From positions 434,001-498,000 of the forward strand of contig JAZAYU010000001.1 in NCBI GenBank assembly GCA_038501625.1: DNA of 64,000 bases, given 5' to 3'. The notes beneath the pieces are model-generated. The model saw only the letters and a list, made by a program, of their open reading frames with translations. It did no database searches and had not been told where the DNA came from. This DNA is from Corbicula japonica. Taxonomy: Eukaryota; Mollusca; Bivalvia; Venerida; Cyrenidae. Below, piece after piece: positions 31,875-44,045 of the stretch (the first letter of the stretch is position 1; each line of letters starts with the position of its first letter). The position numbers and the translations under genes were made by a program.

Positions 31875-32550
31875 CAATGTTGACACTATTGTCATATCTG
31901 CCTTTCGGAGACTTTTTATTGTGGCCACAGACATTTCTACTAGCAACCACTGTTTCTTTGGGGAAATAATATGATAGCCCGTACTTAAAGCTTCTGTACA
32001 CTGTAATCAAGAAAATACGCAGTGATGGCGCTGTTACACTCAGCTTTGAATTAACCGCGCCTATGAACTCTTGAATGAGGCGCCTAGATAATTCCCTCAG
32101 ATACGTGGTGAGTTTCTTCTTTTTCCTTCAGGATTCCACTTAAGCTCGAATTGTTGCGATAGTTATGCGTCTTATGATAAGTTGCTTTGTTTAGTATGAA
32201 ATTGAATACGTCAATCTTGTTCGGAGAGAAAATTTTCAAGGTGTAGGACTTAAATGTGTATATAACTACTGATTTTTCCCCAGAACAATACCAGACATAA
32301 TTTTGATCAACTGCTAAACGTTCACACTCGACAAATTATATAGGCTGTTTTTGTGAGGAGCGGCGTCAACTGTACGAAAAGTTTCGCAGTTTCAGTTTCC
32401 CTGAGACGATAAAAGAATTATTTTTTAAAGATAATAAAAATATTCCTGATCAAATTGGATCGATTTCACTTCACTGTTGGATCTTTGGAGTCAACCTCTA
32501 CCAAAAATACTTAACAATTTGTAAAAAAAACCCCAGATAATAATCATTTT
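31875..32550. other. intergenic
   Basis: Nothing recognised. Confidence 0.3.
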
Positions 32551-32554
32551 CTAT

Positions 32555-33312
32555 CTTGGGTCGAAAAATATATCCTAATGAACTCCTACTTAATAAAACT
32601 AACAATTCAGAAAAGCAAGCAAACTATATTGATCTAAATCTCACTTTTGAAAAATTCTTCGAAATTTCAAAAAAGTATTTTGATTTTAATATTGTTAATT
32701 CAAAAAAAGGATACTAACATGATATTCTATAGCGCTCTTATTAAACCATCTTTAGTAAATCGCTTTCCTTACTTCTTTGTTGCACGAAGGTGGCAGGGGT
32801 TTAGAGGTTTACGAAGTTCTAAGACCGATGCTTAATAAAGAACGTAGAAGCTTGATCTGTTTCTTGTATTCCCGCCATCAGTTTTTGCTGATTTAAATTC
32901 AGATGCTCCTGTCTCAGTCAAGTCATTCAGTAGTACAGCTTTTTTCCATGGCAATGTTCTTCAGCTTCTTATTTTCTATACGTTTGTGTGCTTTTGCATG
33001 CGAGATTGTTGGGTTGAAAGGTGGGTTGGAGCTAATTTAATAAGACAACATGTTCTCGTTCGTTCATATCAAAACCTGCCTGTTGGGTAAGTTTGATGTT
33101 GGTTCACCATAGAACCTGGGTTTAAAATTGTTTTGCCACTGATCCTTTCAAGGCGATAATCCCCAGGTTCTTCTTATCATTACTTTTTGTAGTGTCACAT
33201 TTGAAAGTGATCATTTTACAAACCCATGCTCTGTTTTCCTCTCTGCGTTACTGGCTGCGCGTTGAGTGTTTCTGAATGTGGTCATTTCTAATATACGTGT
33301 TTTACTTTTTTC
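32555..33312 (+). mobile_element. old, diverged Penelope-like copy
   Basis: Reads through GAAAAGCAAGCAAACT and GATCTAAATCT (matching the ORF at 29035-29075), jumps by an internal deletion of roughly 400 bp at ~32655-32710, then GATATTCTATAGCGCT, TGGCAGGGGTTTAGAGG and the whole tail to TGGTCATTTCTAATATACGT. Far more diverged than the other copies, so the family has been active over a long time. Confidence 0.8.
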
Positions 33313-33507
33313 TAAGTTCTGTTTAAAAGTCCTCAGAAACCTACATATATTCCTGTTATTTTCCTGAAATCAAAGAATAAGACAGTAGTAATGCTATCAA
33401 GAGTAAAGACATTTATCACTAAGCATCCATAGCACTGTAGGTTGAAAAGTTATAAAAAAAAAGAAAAAGAAGAAAGTAGAAACGACCGGTGGTGACTTTA
33501 CTATCCA

Positions 33508-33790
33508 GACTTCAAACTTCACACTTCAATCTTCAAACTTCACACTTCATAGATAAATACTATATGATTATTAAAGGATCGTACTTACCACTTTAAACTT
33601 CACATTTCTAACTTCACACTTCACACTTCAACTTTCAAACTTTATAATTCAAACTTCACAATACATACTTCACACTACATACTTCACACTTCTAACTTCA
33701 CACTTCTAACTTCACACACTGCGCACTTCAACCTTCATACTTCACACTTCATACTTCAAACTTCACATTTCCTTCTTTAAACTTCATACT
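33508..33790 (+). repeat. ACTTCA-rich minisatellite, left arm
   Basis: Irregular tandem units based on CTTCACACTTCAAA/CTTCATA with a non-repeat interruption at 33550-33590. It is the inverted counterpart of 35455-35622. Confidence 0.85.
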
Positions 33791-34096
33791 TACATATAAA
33801 ACTCTATATATAGGTTAGAACGGTCTGTATTTAAAAATATTTCGTATAGATTATCGTATACGTTTAATTTAATGTATGTTACCATATAAATTAATGAACT
33901 TGAACTGGTTTTATTGTAAATTCGATTAAATTAATCCAGATTAAACTGTAATGATGGACGATCTGTAGACTTTTCACTATTCCTTAAAATTAAAATTGTA
34001 TTTTGTACATCTTTTGAATTTATTAATTAACATATCAATATAACTTGTGTATTATGATACTGCTCACTTACATAGCAAGTATAGGCTGTTAAAAAG

Positions 34097-34747
34097 GGAA
34101 ATATGCATATCAGGAATCGCAACACTTACTAAAAACAGCCTCCCCTCGCAGCGAAAAAGAAGAGAGGAAAAGAGAGCATGTGCTTATAAGTATGTCAAAT
34201 TCAAATAAGACACCACAAACAATTAAAGAAAATGAGAACTTAGGGTTACTTCCTTGGAACGGTCAGTGGCAAAATAAACCAGGTTCTAGGGTGCAACAAT
34301 CTCACACTTGCCACAACAGGTTCACATATCAACACACAAGTACAAGTTGTCTTGGTTAAATCACTCCAACCCTTCCATCAGCTCATCAATTTTGCATGCA
34401 AAAACACACAGACATATAAAACAATAGAAGCTAATAACATTGCAAAGCAAAAGGGTCGGATTTTCAATGATCTCAACTAGACCAGAGCTCCTGGAGTCAA
34501 ATCAGCAAGAACACGGTGTCAGGGATAAAAGAAACAAATCGAGCTTCTATATCCTTATACAGGATTTCCCTTCACAAACCTTCATAAACTCTTAAATCCC
34601 TGCCACCGTCGTGCAACCAAAGAGGTAAGTATAACGATCAACTGTAAATGGGTTAATCACCAGGCCTACAGAGCGCTGTAGAATATCATGTTGGTAACCT
34701 TTCTTTTAAATTTTACAGATGGTTATACGAATAACCGGGAGAAATTA
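34097..34747 (-). mobile_element. Penelope-like copy nested in the foldback element
   Basis: Minus strand from the ORF end (CTCCCGGTTATTCGTATAAC, GGTTGCACGACGGTGGCAGG) through the full tail to GCGATTCCTGATATGCATAT. The 5' truncation point is ~34747. Carries the 'CGCTGCG' subtype tail (TTTTTCGCTGCGAGGGGAGG), like 39806-40231 and 60112-60245. Confidence 0.85.
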
Positions 34748-35454
34748 GTCTTAAATGCTCTTAACTAAAAAACGACAACAAAACAACAACAACAAAAAAA
34801 TAATAATGTTTAAACAGCTAGTCGGCGAGAAAGGATCTACATAAAATTTCTGTGAAGTAAATATTCATTTCGGAATGACACATTTTAATAAATTTCTTGT
34901 ATTAAGATTTTTAAAATAGATAATCAGAAAATATAATTTAAATTTTAAAAAAATCAAACAATTGATACTAAATTTAGAATTTTGAATGGCATATAAAGTT
35001 GTTGTTTTTTATCATTTTTAAAATTAAATAACATATTATAATTGTGTTTAACATTTTTACAGAAATATTTTATATCTCTTGTATTATCATTTTCAAACCC
35101 ATTCTTATTACAAGCTTAGCAAATTGTGCCGATATAGAGTAATGCATTTATTCTTCAAACGTTGTCAATAAACTTAAAATAACAATTATTTTATATTAAC
35201 AATTTTTATGAAAAATTGTCATTTATTTTGTATTTTTTAGGATGCTAGTCTTTCAGAAAAGTATTGTCTTCATAATTCCCCAAAGAAATCAAACATGTTC
35301 CGGCCCATTTTATGTAAAGTTGAAAGGTTTCGCATTCAAAAAACAAACTGCTAAGTAATATCAAATAAAACATTAAAGCCTTTTTGGTCATTACTATGTG
35401 AACATTTTTGATAATATTTACGCTATTATATTTCAAAAGTCTACTATGAATCAC

Positions 35455-35622
35455 CCTGTATGAAGTGTGAAATGTGAATGTGAAGTATGAAGTTTGAAGT
35501 CTGTAGTATGAAATGTGAAGTATGAAATGTGAAGTATGAAGTGTCAAATGTGAAGTCTGAAGTGTGTAGTATGAAGTGTGAAGTACGAAGTGTGAAGGTT
35601 GAGGTGTAAAGTATGAAGTTTG
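35455..35622 (-). repeat. TGAAGT-rich minisatellite, right arm
   Basis: Reverse-complement array of the left arm; the 62-codon minus frame with SHFILHTS repeats is produced by it. Confidence 0.85.
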
Positions 35623-35654
35623 AAGTCACCACCGGTCTTTCGTAAGAAAGTGAT

Positions 35655-36330
35655 AATGCCTTTCATGTTCGTTTATTCATTTATCAGATATGCAGCAAAA
35701 ACTGGTTGAGAAGCTTTCGCATGCTGCGTAGTGGTATTTCAAATGAATATTGATTGTTAGACATCTCGCCTTCTCTCACTAAAAGTTGATGAGCTTGTTT
35801 AAGAAAAACATAAATTATGTAAAAGAAAAGAAGACAAGCATTTTCTGTCAAGCTACAAATATGGAGATTCACTTTAATTAAATACCATTTGCGCCTTCAG
35901 CGTCATTGTTTCCAAACTTTCTGGAGAAGCATGTCGATACACTTATTACACTTATTTGGTCTGGATCTGCCTCCTATGTAGGCATTCATGAGTTAAGTAG
36001 GAGCGTGCTTCTGAATCAGGAAAAAATTAACTCATTTTACGGGTGACTTCAATAAAATAAACTTTCCAGATTTCTGAATTAAATAGAAATCCGCGTACTT
36101 TTTTCCATTTTACAATGTACGGGTTAAGTTGATACGTCATTCAAACATTTACTTAAAGTGGTCCTATGACATAATAATAATTAAATTTTAATTTGCTTCG
36201 GTTCAGGCTTACGAGCCAGTATTTTAAGTTGACAGTTACATCTTTGCTATTTACGTATAAAGTAATTAGCTAATGTTTAAGAAAGAAAAACATTTATTTG
36301 CACCAGACCAATTGGATTCAGAACAGCGAT
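35655..36330. other. AT-rich intergenic
   Basis: Nothing recognised. Confidence 0.3.
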
Positions 36331-36331
36331 A

Positions 36332-36432
36332 CTAACCTACCTACCGACCTAACTACCTACACGACTACCTTACTACCTACTTACCTACATACCATCCCAG
36401 CTAAACGATTACCTATCTACATACATACATAA
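36332..36432 (+). repeat. CTAC-type tetranucleotide microsatellite
   Basis: Imperfect run of CTAC/TTAC/ATAC units (e.g. CCTACCTACC, TACTACCTACTTACC) ending in CATACATACAT. Confidence 0.8.
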
Positions 36433-36439
36433 CTTCATA

Positions 36440-37380
36440 TCTGCACATATCAAAATAGAAAAAAAATACATAATTGCTGTTCCACTTTGTACAAACACGA
36501 CACTTAAGAACACCACAATCTGATTAATATGTTTAAATTATAGTATGGTGTAACCCTTCAAACAAATGACTGAATATATAAAACAGAAAAATCCCATTCT
36601 GTATGATTTCTGTAGGCAAAGGGTGGTTACTAAAATTTATTCCGATTCATTTTTTATTAAAGAAGAACTTATCTTTCGTTACATTTCTCAAATACCTATG
36701 TCCCATTTTCTAATATTCGTTGCAGCAAAAATATTCTTTGCAATAAAAAAGACTACTACTAGAAAACTAAACAATTGCTATCGAGGCTCAAGTTTCTGAG
36801 AAAATGCAAATAAATAATTAAGCATAAAAACCACCGAAGCCAAATTACCATATCTCCACTGAATATTATATCATCTATTGATGGGGCATTTTCGTGTTGA
36901 TAGTAATCTTACATGTTAAAATAATTTAAAAATTCCGTGTTCTTAAACATTATCATGCCAGGCGATAAAAACGTGTTTATTTTTAAAATCCTTATTATCA
37001 AAAGGTAATTAATGATGGTTGGCTTATCAATGATGTTTTAATGATTGTTTAATGAAAATAATGTCAGTTTTAAAAATAGGTAACCAGTGCAACGGCCTCT
37101 GAAGGTGGGACGGTCACGACTCTGGAAGGCAGAATGCCACTATTAACACAGACTAATTACATTTCCTATATTTAGGTTAGGATTTAACGAACAAGTTGCA
37201 CAGGCGGTCGGTCCACAATCGGTTATTTTATTATAAAGTACTCGCTGTTTTGATCGGTTGTCCTGCGTGAGGTACTCTGTGCTAACAGCAAGCGGTAATC
37301 GACAAGTGTTCAATCTGTTAAACAAATATTCCATGGGTTGCTGGTAGGTGGCCGAAACCAAATCAAATGGGGATGGGTAG
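36440..37380. other. intergenic
   Basis: Short frames on both strands (77 and 72 codons) without motifs. Nothing supported. Confidence 0.3.
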
Positions 37381-37389
37381 GTGATAAGG

Positions 37390-37830
37390 ATGTTTTCATC
37401 GGTAAAAATGCTGAAATACTTTTTTTTGTTCGTGAATTGGAGCTTAATCGGGCGTAACGCTGATACATCGGTGTTATAGATAGCTATCAGATATGGCCGG
37501 TGATAAATATTTGGTTATCATTGTCCGATCGGTGATTAAAAACTTGAATAGCTCGATATATAGGTTTCCGTCGGCTCTTCTTTAAACTACTACAATAAGT
37601 AATGAGAACCGATGACTTTTTTCAGCTGGCCGAAAAAACAACACCGATATCACGATTGCAGCAATCGATTGGTCAAATATTTATACTTTTTACCACCGAT
37701 CAAAACCGACAAAATCGGACACTTAAACTCACTTCTTTTTTTTGTATCAGCTGTAAGTATTAGTTAATCGGTTGCTTATCGTTGGCCCTCAGGTGATATC
37801 GGTTGTAGACAGGTTGTCGATCGAGAAAAT
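37390..37830. repeat. ATCGGT/ACCGAT-rich segment
   Basis: The words ATCGGT, CCGAT and ATCGG occur in both orientations more than a dozen times (e.g. 37398, 37466, 37526, 37605, 37645, 37700, 37766, 37798) in AT-rich sequence. The period is irregular. Possibly a decayed relative of the ATCGG array at 18.1-19.2 kb; no terminal repeats found. Confidence 0.45.
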
Positions 37831-37988
37831 TTATCTTTCTTAGTAGCTTTTGATATGTGGAGAACAGGTACCAATAGGTGATATCTGTGTTTAATACGCT
37901 GTGAAAAACTACCTATCACTCACCAGTGGCTCTGTGTAACTGGGGTGTAATATATGAACACTTCTTAATACTGATATAGATATTATTG

Positions 37989-38116
37989 AAAAGGAAACTT
38001 TGAAAGACACCGAACACGACAAATATGAAAATATTGCAGGCTCGGTATGATTGAGCCTGTTCATGGACAGTAATGGAAATGCTTATGACTGACCACGCCG
38101 CCTAGCCCCGGTTGAT
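37989..38116 (+). repeat. dispersed repeat R1, copy 2
   Basis: Counterpart of 357-489; see that entry. Upstream is GATATTATTGAAAAGG. Confidence 0.65.
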
Positions 38117-38119
38117 GTG

Positions 38120-38935
38120 TAAATTACTAAATGTAATAGTTGTTATGTATTCATATACAAAACGTTGAATTTCAGTGATATATAATTTATAATATAACAA
38201 TATGTCGATGTATATAAAATATATTACAATGCTGTTTCTAAAATAGAGAAGATTTATGTGATCCATTAAATTACATGCGTCGCAACGTTTGGAGACTTGT
38301 TTACGTCAATCTAAATTATTTAATTTCAGTGATTTCATAAATATCTTGTTATCTGCATGGTATGTATGTAATAAATGTCAGTCTTTTCGCAAACTTCCAC
38401 GAAAGTCTAGGAGGAAGGCATTTGTGGTCCTGGTGTCTTTATGGAATCGTAAAATGGCTAATCAAGTACAACCATCCTTGTAGATTTTATTTATACATAA
38501 CAGTAAACTTCATAATTAAAACTTTTTTTACAAATTTATTAACTATAATATGCGCATTTTAAATGATGTGCAGGTCTTGTATTTTCGAATTCGCTATGTT
38601 GTGGCGACGATCGGTCTATCTTTAAGGGTTCAACAGCATTCTTCTCCTAAAACGTTTGGAAAAAAATTCGACATTTCTGTTGTGATTTAGAATATCTTAT
38701 AACGCAATAAAGCGAATTACTCTTCATTCTTTTACACAGAACGGTGGTTTTAATAAATCAAATAAGCCCGAGACATTTTGGCACAGGGACAGCATCCGAA
38801 AATCTTTATTATATAGAAGCTGGCGATTATGACACACGTGCAAACATGCAAGCACTTTCTATTTCGGGTAACTTACTTCAAGTATGTTTTGATCTTACAA
38901 ATTTAAAAGCGTTATCTTTTAAAGGGTAAAGACAT
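38120..38935. other. AT-rich intergenic
   Basis: Frames of 61-66 codons without motif; nothing supported. Confidence 0.3.
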
Positions 38936-38937
38936 TG

Positions 38938-39022
38938 GCTAAAGGTTACAAAACTGAGATCCAGCCAATCAGATGTTTGAAAATTGAAACTGGTTTCCAT
39001 GCTCAGTTTATAACCTTGGGCA
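38938..39022. mobile_element. fragment of MITE family M1
   Basis: Contains CAGCCAATCAGATGTTTGA, CATGCTCAGTTTATAACC and TTGGGCA; left end TTACAAAACTGAGAT. Confidence 0.6.
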
Positions 39023-39024
39023 AT

Positions 39025-39800
39025 TACGCACACATAAAACGCTAACCTATGGGACAGAGACACAAAGTCAGAAACAGAATAATTTATTTCTGGAGTCCAG
39101 CTACGCTTTGACCAAACAGATATAGTTGTACATCTGTGCTGATGAGCTTTTATATATTACAAATGGTAATACTAGCTAAAATGTTAAAAATTAACGATCA
39201 TTGGCGAAACATTTTGACTCTGAGGGTTTAAACGAGGGTCTAGTGTGCACCAACCTTAGACGAGCACCCAACAGTTGGTAATAGTTGTCTTGGTGAAATA
39301 ACTCCAACCCAACTATAAAGTCGAAAATGTTGCATTCATTCTAGACAAAATAATTCTAAATCTACACAATTACCTTCTTTTGGTTGCACCGGCATATTCT
39401 TTGCTGTACTTCATAAACTCGTGTCGTTCATACTGATTGTAGGCCCAATGGTAGTGAAGTTCTAAAGATGTAAGTTCATGTTTCATTCTTAATCGAGATG
39501 AAAGTATTCTCCATATACCTAGAATTCATACAAAACCTTTTGCATTAGAACTTTTGAATCGCTCTGCAGAAAGTCAAGGAAACAGTAAGGATATCCCCTA
39601 TCCCCTTATCAGCAAGGTATAAATATGTCAAACTAAAGTCAAGTTATTAAATAAATAATACCACAACATGTTCGACCTTGAAACCGAGAGTAGAATGTTA
39701 CATCAAAACTTAAAGTTGTCAACGTGTGCTGTCTCTTAAGGATAAAAAACAAGCACAAAAAGCATCTGTCTTATACATGTCTGAAGCTTATCCTAAAAAA
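39025..39800. other. intergenic
   Basis: Faint resemblance to the Penelope-like tail around 39240-39310 (GTGCACCAACCTTAGACGAG, TTGTCTTGGTGAAATAACTC), possibly an old fragment on the minus strand. Otherwise nothing. Confidence 0.35.
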
Positions 39801-39805
39801 GCAAT

Positions 39806-40231
39806 ATATGCATATCAGGAATCGCCACACTCACAAAACACAGCCTCCCCACGCAGCGAAAAAGAAGGGAGGAAGAGAGAGAGCGCATGTTTTATATAAG
39901 TATGTCAATTCAAATAGGACGCCACAAACAATTAACGAAGAAGAGAACCTTTGGGGATACCGCCTTGGAACGGTCAGTGGCAAAACAAATTGCCACTGGG
40001 GGTTTAAACCAGGTTCTAGGGTGCACCAACCTCACACTTGCCCCAACAGGTTCTCGTATCACAAAACAAGTACAAGTTGTCTTGGTGAAATAACCCCAAC
40101 CCACCCATCGGCTCAACAATGATGCATGCAAAAGCACACAAACATATAAAACATAAGAAGCTAATAGCATTGCAAAGCCAAAGGGTGGGTACTCAATGAT
40201 CTTACCGAGACCAGAGCACCTGGAGCACTTT
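39806..40231 (-). mobile_element. 5'-truncated Penelope-like tail
   Basis: Minus strand from AGGTGCTCTGGTCTCGGTAA through TTGTGTGCTTTTGCATGCAT, GGGCAAGTGTGAGGTTGG and CGCTGCGTGGGGAGGC to CGATTCCTGATATGCATATA. The overlapping 132-codon plus frame and 86-codon minus frame are translations of this tail and not genes. The mariner element starts only 22 bp away. Confidence 0.88.
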
Positions 40232-40649
40232 AATACGTAGTTTTGTTAATTTACGAGGGTTCATCAGAAAGTTCGTAGAATGGTGCTATAACTTCTATAT
40301 ATGACGTTCTATGCGCTTCAAATTTTAAACAAATATTTTTCCATTTATTTTAAATATTTTAACCAGAAATTGTTAAAATCGAACAGTTAGTTTCATTTTT
40401 ATGAATATTTATAATCACCACCCAACGTTACCCCGGAGCACGCCAAATTTTAAAGCAATGTAAGTATCACCTGGCACGACTTTGACCCTTGTTTTTTTTT
40501 GCGAAATTCCGCGAAATATTGTCTGCTATTGACGTGACGTAAATTTTTTCACGTTGATTCTGACGTCATGCGATGTATACAACGCATTCAATGTACAATT
40601 GAGTGACGCGCATCGTTCACACACAACGTCCATTATGGTACTTCCAGAA

Positions 40650-40960
40650 AATGAAGAATCGCGAGCGGCAGTAAAATTTTGCTTCAATTAAGGATATTCA
40701 GCCACAGAAACGTATAATACCATGCAGAGGGCTCAATACACCAAAGATATGAAGAAAGCTACTGTTTTCAAGTGGTTTAAACGCTTCAAGGATGGCAGAT
40801 CAAACATAAGCGATGATGCACGGCTCAGGGAGACCATCCGTTATTACGCCGACGTTAGTGGCGTCAGTGAAGACGTTCATTGAAGAAGACCGTCGGCGCA
40901 CTATTAGAGATTACGTATTTAAACTTTTCAAGGCAATCGTCAATGTAAACTATTGATATC
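40650..40960 (+). pseudogene. mariner transposase, N-terminal fragment
   Basis: Translation near 40655-40830 gives RAAVKFCFN then, after a stop, GYSATETYNTMQRAQYTKD and ATVFKWFKRFKDGRSN, the helix-turn-helix DNA-binding part of mariner transposases. Then comes LEDDAR-like SDDARLRE, and further stops. No catalytic domain follows. Confidence 0.75.
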
Positions 40961-40999
40961 TCAGGTACGTGGTAAAATGACTGTTATGCAATTTTATCA

Positions 41000-41660
41000 T
41001 GCACCCTAATGCTAAAGCTCCTATACCCGCCGGGGTGATATTTGTTTCGCATATCGGTCACCGACCCGATATTGCTTGCACCGTGTTAAGTTTACCATAA
41101 AATCCGAGGACACCCTTCGTCCAATCCGACGAGACCTCTCATCCGTAACTCCGCCCACTTAGTGACAGAACTACTTTTCGGAAGCCATTGTAACTAATGT
41201 AAACAAATATCGATAACGAAACAATTTTTCCGTATTTCACTTTATTTAATAAAATTTGAAAACAAATAATGGTGTTATTGTCATTTTTTCTTAGAAAAAC
41301 GTTTATTAAACACCGCTCATTCAGTAATTCGTCGTTTTTCGTCTGTTTTCAAATGCGTTTTTCCTGTAAATTCGTGGCCCGTACGATTGGTGTTGTTGGC
41401 GTGATGTGAATTCATTTTTTTCATGGGAAACTCTGGACAATAAACGAGAAAAAAACACTTCATTTAAAAAAATAAACTTTGGCTGACTCCAAAAAGACAT
41501 ATATTGAAACAGGTCTGCAAAAGCAATAATAATTGTGACAGAAGAGTGACACAGATTGCTTTAAAACAAGGTTAACTTTTTTGAAATAAAATTACTGGTC
41601 CACATTTTTTTGTGACTGAACAAAAGCGGAAGAAGAATGAAATCTGTTGTTGTAAACCGT
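41000..41660. other. foreign sequence inside mariner, left part
   Basis: Not transposase-like. Contains CGCATATCGGTCACCGACCC (small palindrome) and a GC-richer 41030-41170; origin unknown. Confidence 0.3.
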
Positions 41661-42235
41661 CAATAGAGAATAACAGGGTTACTGTCTTGCGATATAAGTG
41701 TTATCAGTCGAGGCCAAAATGGGGAGCGGAGGGGCGAGGCTCTGCCAAGATTTTTAACAATGTCCTGATGATATATGATACTTTTCGGCACCATTTTGAG
41801 AAGGGAAATACTACAAATTTTTCACTGAAATTGAGAATTTCAACTTCATTAATCAAATGTTGAAATTATTTTTAAAGAGTCTACAGATTGATCACCAATC
41901 ACTTGAATAATTTAAATTTCTTATAGAATATAAACATGCATAATTATGATGTTGTAAAATAAAACTCTGAGTCTGATTTCAAATTTTTACCTTTCTTGTC
42001 TTTCACAACTCCAGTACGGTCAGTACCTCTTGTAAATTCGGCATGACAGAGACATCCATTCATAGGGTTAGACAATCATGGTGGGACCAACCTACAAAAT
42101 AATATAAACCAGGTTACTGTTTTGTGATATGCATTAAAACACATAGCAGGTACAGGGTTTGGGGGCAAAACACATAAAAATTATACAAAATTTTTAATTA
42201 ACCTTTAACTCCAAATATAAACATTTTAATGCATG

Positions 42236-42395
42236 TGCCACCAGTGTAGAACCGGATTATACATATCCTTGATTTAAGATCTCGATTCGCATTAGTTGCA
42301 TCTTGGTCAGAAATAACCTAACGAATATAAAAGCGAACAGTTTAGATGGCACAAATGTGGCGGCTGATCAGGATCTACAATGCTCACCCACACAA
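42236..42395. repeat. degenerate inverted-repeat piece
   Basis: TGCCACCAGTGTAGAACCGG and GATCAGGATCTACAATGCTC are loosely inverted, like 23541-23760. Confidence 0.35.
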
Positions 42396-43743
42396 TAAAG
42401 GTATTTACATAATCAAATATTGGACAAGCCCTTTTCTGGCTTTTTTGAGAAAAAAGACTCTTTCCAAAATTAGAAAATTCATGTCAAGAAACATTCAAAA
42501 TAGGGAAAAATGTAAAACAACTGGAAAGCGATTGATAAATCCTGTCTCGTACTGTTCTAAAACATGTTTTTTGACTCTCGCACTAAGCATCCAGATTTCG
42601 CGAAACTGTTCGGCATCAAAAATTTTATCTTTTAATAGGAATATTTTTTTTATTGGGAGAAAAATCAAAATTTGCATTGGAAATGCCTCGGACGCATGGT
42701 ATGCACAGAAAAACGCCTGTGGAATGGAATCATTCATATAACCGGACTAAAACTGAAAATTTTTCTTTGTAACTTTTGTAATTGCACTTCTGATTTCAAT
42801 CAAAATGTGTTTATTTAACTGATATCAGATAAAATTGTCCTGTCGATTGTTGGGTGAACAATTCAGTACCCTGAAAATGAACAATTTTAAATTTACATTT
42901 TATAATAAAAATTACCTTAGTTAAACATTTGAGGTGTCATCCTTCAACACTAAACATGTCAGGTGTTGACTGATCTCAGTTACTGTAGTGGGTCTACTGT
43001 ACTGTACAGCTGTAGACCCTGTTCTTCCTAAGACCAGCATAGATCTGTCCTAGGAAACAAGTGATATTTGCTATCATGGCCCCTCTTTAGTCTGATGAAG
43101 AATCGAATTCGGTGCTGGGTTGATGCATTATGTTATTAATGTCTCAGTGCATTTCCTAGATACGGATGTTGATTATGTCAAAAATTATAACGATGACACA
43201 AATCACTGAACTGGATTCCAGAAACATAGCGATACTTCACTTTTCTGTTGCCACTTTATTTTGTCATCAATCCGATTTCTGATTAAAACAGTTGTTTCTC
43301 GATATAGTTATCCACGAACAATTGTTAATTTATCAAATCACACCGAAATAAACACATTTTTTGTCAGAAAAAAATGGTGTCCACGACCTCGCTAAATAAA
43401 TTTGATTGATCATATTCCTGAGCAATAAACGTTCGTTTGAGCTTATTTTACTTTGTTTATCTTAAATTTGAGTAAGAAATGGGCAGTTTATCGCTTCAAA
43501 ATGAACTAATTCCTTCAAATTTTATGTAAATCATAACAAAAGGGGCCGTTATAAAGGACAACTATTTATCGGCGCGTAAGAAATACCGCGCGCGTTATTA
43601 ACGTTTATTTTTGAAAAAATCACGGCGATAAAAAGTTTCATAATGAATTTAGCATACACAAAATCACAGCGGTAAACCTATTCCAGATGAATTAAGCATA
43701 CAGTAGAAAAACATCGACATTTAAGTGGTAAGTGCATGATAAA

Positions 43744-43896
43744 TAGAATAACAGGTTACTGTCTTGCTATATAAGTGTTATCAGGCTCGGCCGATATGGG
43801 GGCGGAGGAGCTCGGCAGAGCCCCGCCCCTCCGCTCCCCATATCGGCCTCGCCTGATAACATTTATATCGCAAGACAGTAACCTGTTATTCTCTAT
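43744..43896. repeat. near-perfect 150-bp hairpin
   Basis: AGAATAACAGGTTACTGTCT ... GGCTCGGCCGATATGGGG on the left pairs with CCCCATATCGGCCTCGCC ... AGACAGTAACCTGTTATTCT on the right, leaving a small GC-rich loop around AGCTCGGCAGAGC. Mismatches are few. As RNA it would form one long stem. Confidence 0.9.
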
Positions 43897-43907
43897 GTCT
43901 CTGCAGG

Positions 43908-44045
43908 TGAAGTCCAGATTGCGAGGTAACCATTACAGCGGCCTACCGGAACTGCGACAGGCGTTGCACGAGATTATCGCCGACTTCAACGAGACTTGGT
44001 ACCGAGATGTATACAGTTTCAGGGTGACTTTATTGAAAAGTTGTA
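43908..44045 (+). pseudogene. mariner transposase, C-terminal fragment
   Basis: Frame reads VKSRLRGNHYSGLPELRQAL then HEIIADFNETWYRDVY, typical of the end of mariner transposases (conserved RG.HY, L..AL and WYRD). The 141-codon frame 43775-44200 extends this into flanking sequence. The catalytic D,D(34)D region is missing from the element. Confidence 0.8.

Larger units (their letters stand above)
33478..35643. mobile_element. 2.17-kb foldback element with minisatellite arms
   Basis: Outer ends GACCGGTGGTGACTT (33484) and AAGTCACCACCGGTC (35623-35637) are exact inverted repeats. Directly inside, the left arm (33508-33790) is a tandem array of ~10-bp units of the type ACTTCACACTTCAAACTTC, and the right arm (35455-35622) is the same array in reverse complement. 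AAGAAAGT flanks both sides (33470-33477, 35644-35651), a candidate 8-bp duplication, though the left flank is purine-rich. Interior without transposase; it holds a Penelope-like copy (34097-34747). Same design as Drosophila foldback elements: inverted arms made of short tandem repeats. Confidence 0.8.
41663..43896. mobile_element. 2.2-kb TIR element nested in mariner
   Basis: ATAGAGAATAACAGGGTTAC at 41663 is mirrored by 43896 backwards; the inverted similarity runs about 90 bp (CTTGCGATATAAGTGTTATC, GGAGCGGAGGGGCG, GGCTCTGCC). The right terminus belongs to a 150-bp hairpin (43744-43896), so there are three copies of the terminal sequence. The 131-codon plus and 80-codon minus frames at 42346-42741 are not recognised. 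No transposase found. Confidence 0.6.

Noticed and set aside
39724..40170. 132-codon plus frame and 86-codon minus frame
   Set aside because: Translation of the retroelement tail; the same peptides (e.g. RVHQPHTCPNRFSYH) appear at 59051-59260 in another copy.
42346..42741. 131-codon plus frame inside the mariner
   Set aside because: No motif; an 80-codon frame is open on the opposite strand over the same bases; AT-rich chance frame is likely.
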